From Linyphia triangularis (lineage: Eukaryota > Arthropoda > Arachnida > Araneae > Linyphiidae): a stretch of DNA of 64,000 bases. The stretch spans positions 33,328,459-33,392,458 of the forward strand of contig OZ021726.1 of assembly GCA_963978545.1 (NCBI GenBank), given 5' to 3'. The stretch's first letter is position 1. Each line of letters begins with the position of its first letter. This document shows positions 51,501-55,206 of the stretch, piece by piece. The notes under the pieces were generated by a model. That model saw only the letters and a program-made list of their open reading frames with translations. It was not told the origin of the DNA and searched no databases. The translations under genes were made by a program, and so were the position numbers.

Positions 51501-54112
51501 CAATACTTCTTAGGCAAGTACCGAGATGAGCTTATGAAATGCCACAGATGTCTAGGACCGTTTTTTATGGAGTGATTAATCTTAATTTGGAACCATGAGG
51601 GTGCGTAGACTCTTAGAATGAATTCAACTAAAGTATTCGATTTGCAGTTGTTAGCCAGCGGGCCAAATTCAACGTTCCTGGTTCTCGGTTAGCTAGATCT
51701 AAGCTACAAATGCCAGAACTAATGGCAGTTCAAATGTCGAATAAGTATTTCTGATCTGAAGTGAGTAATCTACTGCTACTCGCATTTAATATTATTAAAA
51801 GCAACGACTGAAAGTTTTTCACATCATTTAAGTTTTCGTCCAATGTCTCCAGTGTAAGATGAAGGGCCAGAAGACTTGCCGTCTATTGACTGGAATAAGT
51901 GTGGTAATGGCAACTCATTAAAATGAAGTAAGCAGACAATCTATTGGAGTGGTCTCTGATGTTTCATTTCAAGCCTGCGAATTACACCAGTAAACATTCC
52001 TGTGTTCACCACAGTGACGTCACACCCGACAACTGTGAGCTTGCTAAAATCATCCAAAAAAGTACTTGTTACGTATTCGTAAATGCTGTTCGATACATGA
52101 AGACTACATCCACTTTCAGGTGTAACATGCCCCACGTACGAAGACCCAGGCTCCGATACAATACAGTAATGCGCTTCTACAATTGTTCTTTGGAACTGCT
52201 TTCCCTCGAGTGTTTCTGATGTTAAAGATTTGTCATACCGGCCATCAAAATAAAGGCCAGATAGATTGGAACGATTTTCATTTAATTTTGATACCATTTG
52301 CTTGTAAACTCTCGATTTTTCCCTCCATACTTTGTTTTTGTCTGTAACGAGACTGGAATTCGATTCCGATATTAAGCCCAAATCTTTCATAACACTCGAT
52401 GCAATAGCAACCGTGGCTCTGTTAGAAACACCTTATCTTTGACTGACAATAATTGTGTTGTCCAATTTTACATGCATCTGAAGACTCCTTGAATCCTGCT
52501 GAAGAAACGGTGTGTAGGGAGCAGGAGACGCCTTTTTTTTACTTTGCACAGCATTTTGTTGTACTCGCATTTGACATTTCTGAAGTCGTTTTGTTTGTTC
52601 GGGTACATCAACACTTCCAATGAAGATTTTTCTTTCCGTTCTTTGGTCTTTGAGGAACGCCTGCTCATTGAAAATGATCACGTGATTTATTGGTCTCTCC
52701 GATTTGTTTCTCGGGGTGAAAATAGGGGTGTTCCGCTTTACTTTTCTGGCAGTACGCCAAACCCAGTGTGGTAGAAGATATTAACCAATAATTCTTGCAT
52801 ACTTTTTGTTGTTGAAAAAAGTAATTTTTATTACACTCTACCTCAAAACGATCAACGAAATCTGCGATCTGCTGATTAAATATTGAATTGTATTCCTTTT
52901 TATTCAAATTTTGGGAATTTCTGGTTCACTGAGGCGACAGAAGATATTAACCTATAATTTTTTTAAAAAATTATAGTTGTTGTTGTTAAACAGTACTAAC
53001 ATTTAACCACTACTCCCAATTGTTAAACAAAATATGGGAATTTTTGAATTTTAAACACTTTTAGCCCAATTTTCGGAACTTTTGGGCCATTGAGGCGACA
53101 GAAGATATTAACCCAGAGTTTTAAAATGTCACACACTTATTACTGATGAGTGTCCACAAATTTTCCGCAATACCGCTAAGAGATTTGATAAACTTCGATT
53201 TTTTCGATACGCCCTACTGAGCATATCAACGACAGTCTCCACCTGTAGCCATAGTTGCGGCCTAGTATAATAAGCTCCTTGTGATTGCATGTATCTCGGT
53301 ACTTACGTATTAACGCCACCGCAGCTTTGGCGGTTTTTAAGTGCCGCTAATAAATAACAATCTTGTTCTTCGCACGCGCACGCTGTTATCTTTTGGATTC
53401 CTTGTTGCCTTGTTGATTGTTGATTTTTGACGCCTTTTTTTTAGATTGGCGGCACTTAAAAACCGCCAAATCTGTAGCTACGGTGGCGTTAATACGTAAG
53501 TACCTGTATCGCTTATAGTCGGAAGTGGTGGCGAGGGTTTGCCACTGAAGTGGTGGTGGACAAGAACCTAAGAAATGTTGGGAAAGCAAAGAAAGATAAA
53601 GACATGTACAGAAATTGTAAAAAATATATACATATAATGCAATTGAAAGAATAAAAAGACATATAATGCAATTAAAACAACAACAAAATTTAATCTTTAT
53701 TACACTTTTATCTAGTATTTTTTAAGTGAACCGTGTTCTACCATTATTTCGAAAATTAGAAAGAGTTTACTCACACTAGGAAAATTTTCAGCGTATTGAT
53801 CTCTATCGTACTCTTCGTCTTGCATCTGAAAATATTTTGCCGTTCACATGCTAGGTTAACAAAGTTAGTATGGGAGCCGCCAGAGAGGTGCAAGGGGAAG
53901 CTCTTGCACCTCCCTGGATTTTGAAAATTAAAAATAATGTGGAGCAGGTTGTGTGCTTCACTGTAAATAGAAGTATAATGCATTGTTTTAAAATATTTAA
54001 TGAATAAGAAGTTGAATATATAACTATTAATTAAAATTTAATTAAGATAGTCAATTTAAAATGAAAAATTTACCACCTTGCAATGGTTTACCTTGGTTGC
54101 CATATGTACCCC
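7450..54112 (-). CDS. Micro-exon gene of unknown function (overall span)
   Basis: I do not recognise this gene. Nineteen short exons with good splice consensus and open frames (listed separately) add up to about 519 codons; the 5' end was not found. Every border is phase 0 except the 46924/42694 junction, where both sides are phase 1 and agree. The product is very hydrophilic, rich in Arg, Lys, Asp, Glu, Tyr, His and Ser, has almost no Cys, and I see no membrane segment, so it is probably largely disordered. Neighbouring exons are duplicates of one another: the exons at 42100 and 41304 share xYxNxxYxRSxxNxPxGxHR; 39503 and 28551 share YGPEF; 37847 and 26856 share RGxYRxY. Acidic exons of equal length (51 bp) sit at the 5' end (53775, 49550). 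Introns average over 2 kb and are full of transposons. A structural, cytoskeletal or scaffold role is conceivable but not shown. Confidence 0.7.
7524..8005. other. Intronic spacer with repeat debris
   Basis: No exon seen. The piece at about 7925-8005 (ctatagtc-taaa, then agtaaagtgacaatg) resembles 29580-29640, so it belongs to an undefined repeat. A short duplicated string (ccaagtgtcttctaaaat) occurs near 7649 and 7847. Confidence 0.4.
8827..10398. mobile_element. hAT-type element, non-autonomous, inside the Tc1-like copy
   Basis: Ends caatggcggatccag and ctgaatccgccactg are inverted copies of each other and are flanked by the perfect 8-bp duplication ctctgcgg (8819-8826 and 10399-10406), diagnostic of hAT transposition. 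Subterminal gcgcgcccctccctcag / gcgcccttccctcag extend the similarity. No transposase frame is visible in the 1.57 kb. An internal segment (about 9280-9560) resembles 32810-33240, so the same family probably contributed to the larger element there. Confidence 0.88.
9207..9238. repeat. (C)n-aaccggtt-(G)n palindrome
   Basis: Fourteen C, then aaccggtt, then ten G; 9211-9238 is a perfect 28-bp palindrome. It is strongly GC-rich in an AT-rich setting and lies inside the hAT element. Confidence 0.9.
10846..11333. mobile_element. MITE with about 60-bp terminal inverted repeats
   Basis: The left end (cctggtggaaaacg, then ttggcgttc, then aaaacggtacgagatagt) and the right end (actatctcgtaccgtttt, then gaacgccaa, then tttccaccagg) are inverted copies. 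The ends begin about 30 bp after the Tc1-like copy. The middle also contains paired segments (cattcatttccacaag / cttgtggacatgaatg). No coding sequence; target duplication not resolved. Confidence 0.75.
11334..11614. other. Intronic spacer
   Basis: No exon or defined repeat; it starts with actatagttgcagcagttatag, which echoes the short repeat near 7950. Confidence 0.4.
11615..11668 (-). CDS. Micro-exon gene, 54-bp exon
   Basis: Borders gtaagt (donor) and atttttag (acceptor). The frame reads KTRSHGKDLANYIDMDDI, phase 0 on both sides. The SHGK motif recurs as SHGAK and THGK in the exons at 16577 and 15381. Confidence 0.75.
11669..12170. other. Intronic spacer with duplicated and C-rich pieces
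   Basis: A short direct repeat (ctttatttcttaactagc / ctttatttctcaactagc) lies at 11746-11786 and a C-run (about 11890-11901) follows. No gene seen. Confidence 0.45.
12171..12275 (-). mobile_element. tRNA-derived SINE (family 2), tail half
   Basis: Reverse strand text (gttgttgagcgtac...aacc, and gaatgttcgttgtg) matches the SINE at 49017-49204. Its head half lies at 14989-15066, beyond the 2.7 kb hAT insertion. The last 8 bases, cctaaacc, are the hAT target duplication. Confidence 0.7.
13310..14110. repeat. Tandem array, about 6 units of roughly 140 bp
   Basis: The anchor ctgaaattttcaaca(t) recurs at about 13366, 13508, 13657, 13795, 13936 and 14061, each followed by aagtagtttt-ggccttctaattgg-ctttt and an AT-rich tail. 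Unit length varies from 125 to 149 bp, mainly in the TTAATTAA-rich tail. Confidence 0.85.
14250..14410. repeat. Diverged tandem repeat of about 55 bp
   Basis: The motif caatgaacctttc-a-cgag recurs about four times (near 14270, 14320, 14365 and 14388), each with an adjoining 'gcgagc'-like piece. Lies downstream of the 140-bp array in the same insert. Confidence 0.55.
14690..14907. repeat. Long hairpin with (TA)-rich centre
   Basis: The left arm (agatagaaggggg, then tctttcatataattcat, then aaataaaattaattac) is repeated in inverted order on the right (gtaattaattttattt, then atgaattgtatgaaaga, then ccttccttttctat), around a TA-rich centre near 14800. The arms are about 100 bp with few mismatches. 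Confidence 0.85.
14989..15066 (-). mobile_element. tRNA-derived SINE (family 2), head half
   Basis: Read on the - strand this starts with a tRNA-like A-box region (tagctgtgtggttagcactc) and runs into a B-box-like segment (gtacgaatc), as in the copy at 49017. It is separated from its tail (12171-12275) by the hAT element. Confidence 0.7.
15070..15380. other. Unassigned repeat-like stretch
   Basis: Richer in C and T than its surroundings. The 84-codon frame on the - strand has no recognisable content and spans no exon of the micro-exon gene. Probably a transposon fragment; not identified. Confidence 0.35.
15381..15434 (-). CDS. Micro-exon gene, 54-bp exon
   Basis: Donor gtaagtgaaa and acceptor aatttcag. 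The frame reads GFRKHHTHGKSHQDERET, phase 0 on both sides and basic/His-rich. Confidence 0.78.
15535..15639 (-). CDS. Micro-exon gene, 105-bp exon
   Basis: Acceptor ctatgtttcag above 15639; donor AAG|gtttat at 15534. The frame starts DEEKVLKKFPPEVEERIYTI and continues RKRMSRPEILKGKEK. Phase 0 both sides. The donor is weak (gtttat) but keeps phase; reading on past it runs into intron-like AT sequence. Confidence 0.72.
15640..16471. other. Intron with repeat remnant at 16141-16370
   Basis: The piece at 16141-16190 (catgggcgctgcc...gggg) recurs in altered form near 53870, 54100, 56100, 57530 and 63775. The piece at 16230-16320 (catcgcacaactttc, actatattactg) recurs at 43325 and 57775. Together they mark an old dispersed repeat. 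Otherwise nothing. Confidence 0.45.
16472..16501 (-). CDS. Micro-exon gene, 30-bp exon
   Basis: Donor gtaagtgac; acceptor ctctttgaaaag. Ten codons, MIRVTLRKLQ, phase 0. The smallest exon; supported by its strong donor and frame fit, while the acceptor tract is only moderate. Confidence 0.6.
16577..16672 (-). CDS. Micro-exon gene, 96-bp exon
   Basis: Acceptor aattttgcag, donor gtaaat. The frame begins QSSHGAKTRIHDDRDYSNKF and ends QKGEETM. Phase 0 both sides. Confidence 0.78.
16673..18540. other. AT-rich intron, first part
   Basis: A- and T-runs (16981-16997, 17078-17088, 17575-17620) produce long but meaningless open frames on both strands. A short inverted repeat (gttaacacgaagtcg... / ...atttcgtgttaac) spans 18312-18373 and may be a decayed MITE end. 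No exon found. Confidence 0.45.
18541..18965. mobile_element. pogo/Tigger-like MITE
   Basis: Ends cagtaaaaccccgattatcc and (at the right) ggataatcaggactctactg are inverted copies bordered by TA (18539-18540, 18966-18967). The repeated 'gttatccgag' text is characteristic of Tigger-type ends. 425 bp, non-coding. Confidence 0.8.
18968..19623. other. Intronic spacer with (CT)n microsatellite
   Basis: A CT dinucleotide run lies at about 19489-19503. Nothing else recognised. Confidence 0.5.
19624..20904. mobile_element. TA-flanked non-autonomous DNA element with GGTGAATCGGAACA repeats
   Basis: Terminal inverted repeat ccgtaaaatggggtgaat / attcaccccattttacgg, each with TA outside. The motif ggtgaatcggaacac recurs inside in both orientations (about 19800-19845, 20480-20500 and 20865-20880). 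The core at 19740-19890 is shared, inverted, with the 1.35 kb elements at 43565 and 61372. No transposase frame. Confidence 0.8.
21066..21148 (-). CDS. Doubtful extra exon of the micro-exon gene
   Basis: Open - strand segment between cccag and gtaatt reading EAKFFTWATHLKVDFQRRKT then KVQAFLK. It is 83 bp, so it would end in phase 2 and would not join the phase-0 exon at 16577. It may instead be a transposon fragment or part of a skipped exon. Confidence 0.2.
21149..22259. other. Intronic stretch with unassigned repeat-like DNA
   Basis: Includes a small inverted repeat (ggccaaaatttggcc, 21431-21445) after a T-run, and a GC-richer piece at 21980-22200 that looks like transposon debris. No open frame worth calling. 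Confidence 0.35.
22260..22331 (-). CDS. Micro-exon gene, 72-bp exon
   Basis: Donor gtaagtgaac; acceptor cttttgtaag. The frame reads PGEGSRTFYEGKPMRRTGSQ then TRNS, phase 0 both sides. Fits the basic, hydrophilic style of the neighbouring exons. Acceptor is less T-rich than the others. Confidence 0.6.
22332..23270. other. AT-rich intron
   Basis: Diffuse repeats of the type aattacaatatta (22540-22760) and taataacc-type pieces (23120-23250). No exon. Confidence 0.45.
23271..23369 (-). CDS. Micro-exon gene, 99-bp exon
   Basis: Donor gtaagtaat; acceptor gttcctttcag. The frame begins GKPFKRTILKKIVKLGKPIS and ends RYGTHLRFT. Phase 0 both sides; strongly basic. Confidence 0.8.
24204..24269 (-). CDS. 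Micro-exon gene, 66-bp acidic exon
   Basis: Donor gtaagtac; acceptor caatttcag. Reads RESRATLGEPTDESEDEEDI then PK, phase 0. The Ser/Asp/Glu run suggests casein-kinase-2-type phosphorylation sites (inference). Confidence 0.8.
24270..24850. other. Intronic spacer
   Basis: No exon accepted; a donor-like acttac at 24415 leads into a frame with a stop. Confidence 0.45.
24851..25087. mobile_element. 237-bp MITE with long terminal inverted repeats
   Basis: Inverted ends actaaactccaacttaactt...gacatcactagacg and cgtctagtgatgtc...aagttaagttgaagtttagt, with further pairing inward (gtgctcatatgcaattaatc / gattaaatacctatgagcac). Non-coding. Confidence 0.8.
25094..25636. mobile_element. MITE (TIR ctagcccagtgcatttagaaac) carrying a SINE
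   Basis: Ends atgttacattcttctagccc...gcatttagaaac and gtttctaaatgc...gggctagaaaattgtaacat are inverted copies. A tRNA-derived SINE sits inside (25356-25538). A second copy lacking the left end is at 47146-47455 and a fragment at 57420-57520. Confidence 0.75.
25356..25538 (+). mobile_element. tRNA-derived SINE (family 1)
   Basis: The head resembles a tRNA gene: A-box-like tatagtggttagcg and B-box ggttcgagtcc (25411-25421), followed by a tRNA-unrelated body with gctgacggcgccagataatc and a tail ending in caaccaacca. A diverged direct repeat (gtcattttattaa / gttatttcattaa) flanks it. Three more copies or fragments lie at 47076, 47459 and 47690. Confidence 0.85.
25821..25892 (-). CDS. Possible extra exon of the micro-exon gene
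   Basis: 72 bp, open, phase 0 on both sides, donor gtacgta; reads LTISLNYLRENTSEIRRKNY then SKNK. The acceptor (ggttaggaaaaag) has a poor pyrimidine tract, which is why confidence is low. Confidence 0.3.
25893..26304. other. Intronic spacer with T-run
   Basis: A T-run at about 26042-26071 gives a Lys-rich shadow frame on the other strand. No gene. Confidence 0.5.
26305..26737. mobile_element. MITE ended by CAGGGTGGCCACA
   Basis: Left end cagggtggccaca, right end tgtggccact. The body carries repeated 'ccctgattttt' text. The copy at 1-240 matches about half of it in inverted orientation. No coding content. Confidence 0.65.
26856..26954 (-). CDS. Micro-exon gene, 99-bp exon (module C')
   Basis: Donor gtaagtta; acceptor ccttcttgttaag. 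The frame begins QKDKRIGRGGYRHYEADRNT and ends PPGIEY. The GRGGYRHY core is shared with SRGAYRYY in the exon at 37847. Phase 0. Confidence 0.8.
26955..27286. other. Intronic spacer with A-run
   Basis: A-run at about 27181-27220; nothing else. Confidence 0.5.
27287..27668. mobile_element. 382-bp hAT MITE
   Basis: Ends cagggcccgatttag and taaatcaggccctg are inverted copies flanked by the perfect 8-bp duplication cgtgcaaa (27279-27286, 27669-27676). Internal ggggccccc and ggggcccctaggcccg pieces extend the inverted similarity. Confidence 0.92.
27677..28550. other. AT-rich intron with simple repeat
   Basis: A run of aaatctatta-type units lies at 28445-28535. No exon. Confidence 0.5.
28551..28628 (-). 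CDS. Micro-exon gene, 78-bp exon (module B')
   Basis: Acceptor attttatag; donor AAG|gttcct (weak). The frame begins DFKEISEERLKYGPEFLQKD and ends VQHILK. The KYGPEF core repeats EYGPEF of the exon at 39503. Phase 0. Confidence 0.72.
28629..29776. other. Intronic spacer, repeat debris toward the end
   Basis: Mostly AT-rich; 29540-29700 shares short pieces (cta tagtcataaag, agcaaagtggcgatg) with 7950-8005. No exon. Confidence 0.4.
29777..30081. repeat. Diverged tandem duplication of about 150-160 bp
   Basis: Unit 1 (29777-29939) and unit 2 (29940-30081) share caattagt-ccaac, taaaagagagcttacgag / taaaagaaagttcacgag, gg-gacgtac and gaattgttcatttct. Unit 2 is cut by the hAT-type insertion at 30082. 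The frames on both strands here are shadows of this duplication. Confidence 0.7.
30082..35402. mobile_element. 5.3-kb hAT-type element
   Basis: Ends cagggcctattcta and tagaataggccttg are inverted copies (one mismatch), each followed inward by gggcagtcgt, and flanked by the perfect 8-bp duplication cgtaaatg (30074-30081, 35403-35410). No recognisable transposase; the interior is AT-rich, includes a segment similar to the hAT at 8827 (32800-33240) and a complete nested hAT (33673-34334). It may be a composite or a long deleted copy. Confidence 0.85.
33673..34334. mobile_element. 662-bp hAT MITE nested in the 5.3-kb element
   Basis: Ends cagcgttcgccacta and tagtggcgaacgctg are perfect inverted copies flanked by the perfect 8-bp duplication acataaat (33665-33672, 34335-34342). 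Subterminal cggcccgcg motifs occur on both sides. Non-coding. Confidence 0.93.
35411..36256. other. Intronic stretch with a foldback-MITE arm
   Basis: The segment 35440-35716 is a third copy of the arm of the palindromic MITE at 6553-6981 (shared gaagcaaatgaaatta, gttcattgtgtacaagtacc, gcggccgcttgg, cgtctagttgtttt). The rest, to 36256, is AT-rich with a short repeated ctgttttacat-atttgtttaaaaat unit (36040-36140). Confidence 0.6.
36257..36798. mobile_element. 545-bp MITE, copy 1 (TIR aatggacaattcccgcat)
   Basis: Ends aatggataattccc and gggaattgtccatt are inverted copies. The body matches copy 2 (45120-45664) throughout and copy 3 (57015-57412) over its left three quarters, including ccagtccgatcaaaacagtcaacaa and gagaaacttg-aaatctggttt. 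Non-coding. Confidence 0.82.
36799..37846. other. Intronic spacer, unassigned
   Basis: A 74-codon + frame ending at 37198 has no recognisable motif; its start (tatgattgaccttgttga) recurs near 37457, suggesting repeat-derived DNA. C-run at 37701-37715. Confidence 0.35.
37847..37936 (-). CDS. Micro-exon gene, 90-bp exon (module C)
   Basis: Donor gtgagtga; acceptor gaattttcag. The frame begins ERMISRGAYRYYGVRRNNSD and ends KMEEKQL. Phase 0. RGAYRYY parallels RGGYRHY at 26856. Confidence 0.8.
37937..39502. other. Intron, no gene seen
   Basis: A-runs at 38164-38195 and 38263-38287. 38400-38720 is GC-richer and may be old transposon sequence but shows no motif. Confidence 0.4.
39503..39598 (-). 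CDS. Micro-exon gene, 96-bp exon (module B)
   Basis: Donor gtgagatg; acceptor tgttttgcag. The frame begins PDEDPLADSTGWDLEYGPEF and ends VPYMPE. Acidic; phase 0. The intron just upstream on the - strand (39599-39665) has an aaagagca-type simple repeat. Confidence 0.82.
39599..41303. other. Intron, no gene seen
   Basis: Apart from the aaagagca repeat at 39605-39655 I see no repeat structure and no further exon; an open segment at 41045-41123 ends in a stop. Confidence 0.4.
41304..41396 (-). CDS. Micro-exon gene, 93-bp exon (module A')
   Basis: Donor gtaagctc; acceptor gttattttcag. The frame begins IEYDNMYYLRSQINEPKGLH and ends EIKRKRV. Clearly homologous to the exon at 42100, with equal length (31 codons). 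Phase 0. Confidence 0.85.
41548..41587. repeat. Perfect 40-bp palindrome
   Basis: agtggtttaggttaagcata followed directly by its complement, no spacer. It can form a cruciform or RNA hairpin in the intron between modules A and A'. Confidence 0.92.
42100..42192 (-). CDS. Micro-exon gene, 93-bp exon (module A)
   Basis: Donor gtgagtcg; acceptor acttttattttcag. The frame begins VDYNNKNYMRSKMNKPGGFH and ends GRPLDWD. Shares YxN--Y-RS--N-P-G-HR with the exon at 41304. Phase 0. Confidence 0.85.
42528..42694 (-). CDS. Micro-exon gene, 167-bp exon
   Basis: Acceptor ctaatctattcag; donor gtgagtttt. It starts in phase 1: the C left over at 46831 plus GG gives Arg, then SSERMQQKHDWSGRDLPDRQ; it ends SSNYYAVAKWE in phase 0. 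Very rich in Arg and Ser. The longest exon found. Confidence 0.82.
43010..43260. other. Unassigned GC-rich segment
   Basis: A 75-codon frame on the - strand is Arg/Pro-rich and shows no known motif. The base composition is unlike its neighbours, as in transposon fragments. Confidence 0.3.
43565..44917. mobile_element. 1.35-kb MITE, copy 1 (TIR aatagggtatttgaca)
   Basis: Ends aatagggtatttgaca and tgtcaaataccctatt are inverted copies. Nearly identical along its length to the copy at 61372-62717 (a few indels and substitutions by eye). Non-coding; open frames inside are shadows. The core at about 44060-44180 is an inverted relative of the element at 19624. No clean target duplication here; a 40-base A-run lies just to the left (about 43481-43520). 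Confidence 0.85.
44918..45119. other. Short spacer between two MITEs
   Basis: No feature recognised. Confidence 0.5.
45120..45664. mobile_element. 545-bp MITE, copy 2
   Basis: Same family as 36257-36798: ends aatggacgattcccgcat and atgcgggaattgttcatt. It abuts another dispersed repeat on its right. Confidence 0.82.
45665..45850 (+). repeat. Dispersed repeat, copy 1
   Basis: ttttcaatggcagcta, gaaaaccttaac/ttaatgacagg-like text and catcgtaggtcaat...ttatg-tgaccacaga recur at 58180-58330 in the same orientation. Class unknown; the open frames do not agree between copies. Confidence 0.6.
45851..46830. other. Intronic stretch with unknown repeat-like DNA
   Basis: gtgtctaaacttgat occurs at 46231 and again at 46698 as a direct repeat bracketing about 470 bp, possibly the edges of an element. 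The open frames at 46346-46641 lie on both strands and lack known motifs. Confidence 0.35.
46831..46924 (-). CDS. Micro-exon gene, 94-bp exon
   Basis: Donor gtaagtgca; acceptor gaatgcag. The frame begins VIYRRSSLHQDYTRAEDDVE and ends KTDPFS plus one base, i.e. phase 1. This is the only out-of-phase border in the gene and it fits the phase-1 acceptor at 42694, which supports both exons. Confidence 0.82.
47076..47145 (+). mobile_element. SINE family 1 fragment (head)
   Basis: Carries the tRNA-like head (gcggtatagtgg, then gaggttgcgggttcgagtcc) and stops shortly after the B box, joined to MITE sequence. Confidence 0.75.
47146..47455. mobile_element. MITE copy related to 25094-25636
   Basis: Matches that element on both sides of its SINE (aaatttggtgagaaggtag, ctaatatattttattttatatt, gtttctaaatgtactgggcta). 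The left terminus is missing. Confidence 0.7.
47459..47510 (-). mobile_element. SINE family 1 fragment (tail)
   Basis: Reverse-strand gctgacggcgccagataatc tail piece without the tRNA-like head. Confidence 0.65.
47690..47877 (-). mobile_element. SINE family 1, near-complete
   Basis: Reverse-strand copy with the B box (gggactcgaaccc, 47811-47823 on the + strand), A-box region and the gctgacggcgccagataatc body; it ends in a (ggtt)n-type tail near 47690-47708. Confidence 0.82.
47878..49016. other. Intronic stretch with low-complexity runs
   Basis: An A-run at 48500-48527 and G/A-rich runs near 48418-48448 produce opposite-strand shadow frames. 48330-48720 has a repeat-like look (atcggccgagtagtttcgg) but no partner in the window. 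Confidence 0.4.
49017..49204 (+). mobile_element. tRNA-derived SINE (family 2)
   Basis: tRNA-like head with gatggctgaggggttagtgc and B box gggtccgaatccc, then a body with gttcgttgtggttcgg, tgtgcaaaaaaataggtcg and gagcgtatagacc. The same family is split around 12171-15066. Confidence 0.8.
49550..49600 (-). CDS. Micro-exon gene, 51-bp acidic exon
   Basis: Acceptor catcattttag-like (ctcattttag), donor gtgaatg. Reads TTNEDADEDLYEETTHK, phase 0. Confidence 0.72.
49781..50116. repeat. Minisatellite, six 56-bp units
   Basis: Units starting aaataataggtatttttaga at 49781, 49837, 49893, 49949, 50005 and 50061 have only occasional substitutions (gatatt/gacatt; acaaat/acagat). The perfect phase indicates recent amplification. 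Confidence 0.95.
50320..50590. mobile_element. Left part of an older palindromic element
   Basis: Contains inverted and direct pieces such as cagagccactccagtggcaaa and gccactggagtggttctg, and shares aatcatatagagcttgttatac-type text in inverted form with 53235-53290. The hAT-type element at 50591 inserted into it. Confidence 0.5.
50591..53216 (-). mobile_element. hAT-type transposon with about 200-bp terminal inverted repeats
   Basis: The ends tagggcgtatcgaaaaaatc and gattttttcgatacgcccta start long inverted repeats that continue through gcggtagtgcggaaaatttg, ctgtcgcctcaatag and cgaaatttgggctaaaagtg. The element is flanked by the perfect 8-bp duplication ctgagcat (50583-50590, 53217-53224). 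The - strand carries a broken coding region (separate entry). 2.63 kb. Confidence 0.88.
50968..52907 (-). pseudogene. Decayed transposase-like protein of the long-TIR hAT element
   Basis: Five collinear blocks on the - strand in shifting frames: a start with NKKEYNSIFNQQIADFVDRF near 52900-52840; a FLKDQRTERKIFIGSVDV block near 52650-52595; a 149-codon frame (52390-51941) with VWREKSRVYKQMV, a SEPGSSYVGHVTPESG segment, then GCDVTVVNTG, probably an RNase-H-fold acidic position followed by the usual NTG; a block at 51517-51254 with DPVISRNAYFDAPENMLLAM; and SHTQAVERIVKLVTAAS near 51165-51115. I recall this combination from arachnid transposon proteins annotated as uncharacterised; this is memory, not a search. 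Stops and frameshifts make this copy inactive. Confidence 0.65.
53225..53770. mobile_element. Right part of the older palindromic element, with a MITE inside
   Basis: Segment 53225-53570 continues the element begun at 50320 (tagtataataagctccttgtgattgcat; gccactgaagtggtggtgg). It is interrupted by the MITE at 53298. The following 200 bp are AT-rich with a duplicated gacatataatgcaatt piece. Confidence 0.45.
53298..53504. mobile_element. 207-bp MITE, near-perfect palindrome
   Basis: Ends ggtacttacgtattaacgcc and ggcgttaatacgtaagtacc are inverted copies, with ggcggtttttaagtgccgc pairing further in. The flanks tgtatctc and tgtatcgc match at 7 of 8 positions, a probable 8-bp hAT duplication. Confidence 0.85.
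53775..53825 (-). CDS. Micro-exon gene, 51-bp acidic exon
   Basis: Acceptor caaaatattttcag; donor gtgagtaaac. Reads MQDEEYDRDQYAENFPS, phase 0. The Met is at the acceptor and is not evidence for a start codon. The most upstream well-supported exon. Confidence 0.75.
54074..54112 (-). CDS. Doubtful upstream exon of the micro-exon gene
   Basis: 39 bp, open, donor gtaaatt, acceptor gaattattttcag; GVHMATKVNHCKV. Its right edge lies in a dispersed repeat (cccctgaaaataat-ctgccgg-g) that also occurs near 57540 and 63760, so the match to splice consensus may come from the repeat. Confidence 0.35.
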
Positions 54113-55206
54113 CTGAAAATAATTCTGCCGGTGTCCATATAAGCTAATAAATCTGAACTCACAGAGAACCTAGATTAAGCTGTTTCGAAAGACTAATGCG
54201 TATTTCAAAGCGCAGCAAGATAATTCAGGACGCTGTTTTATAATCTTATCCAGAATTAAACCTGACTAATGTTTTCCTTTGTAATTACAAATACTAATTA
54301 ACCGAGTTAAAAAATATATTTTCTGCTAATTAACAAAAAATTTCAGTTGTCATAAATATGACACAAAAGGAATCTTCCACAAAAAATCCTTTGATTTTCT
54401 TGTAAGACCAATTTAATTATTAGCTAATTCATTGATTTTAATGTTCAGCTACCTAAAAAATACGAAAGATAATTTTTGCACTGTATTTTTCAAATAAAGA
54501 AAAGCAATATTTCTTTTTAATTATACTATTTCTTTATACATAGAACTAAGGTTATTGTTCGCTAAAAAATTTAACTAGAAAAAACTTCTTTAATTTCTCC
54601 ATGTTCTTTATTTTATAAATTTAAAGCTTACCTTGATTGTTTACAGAATGTATTTATCAACTAATCTAAATCTATTAGAATTTTTTGAAAAGGATATATA
54701 ACTTTAATTTTAAGCAAAATGTTTCTGTAATTTGGAAAAAATGTCTGATAGCTAAAATTGTGTTATTAAATAGTATGACTCCAACTTTTTTCTTAAAACT
54801 ATTATTTTTCTAAATGGATATAAATTGGGTTTACGCCCGACCTGGGTTTAAGTTTATTTTTAATGGGAAGTTAGAATTATAGCTTCTACACAAATTAGTG
54901 TTGAAAATCATCTTTCAGAACCATCAATAAAGTCCACTAAACCCAAAAAGCTATATTCTAATGAAAATATTGTTTCCTAAAGGCATGACAACTGCTCAAA
55001 ACAAACCTGCATGTGGTTTTAACACCTACGCATTACGTAATGTCCCCACTGTCAAGTGTTTGACGTTAGTTGCATATCTCAGTTTAGCTCAATCCACAAT
55101 CAGAAAATCGGTACAAGGGATTCTTGTTGTAGTAGAAAAATAGGCGCCAAATGGGTTTTTATATATTCCTTTATATGAAAAATAAATATTATATATGTGT
55201 ATGAAG
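54113..55206. other. AT-rich stretch, no gene seen
   Basis: A donor-like site at 54633 leads into a 29-bp open segment that does not keep phase. No further exon of the micro-exon gene could be supported. Confidence 0.45.
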
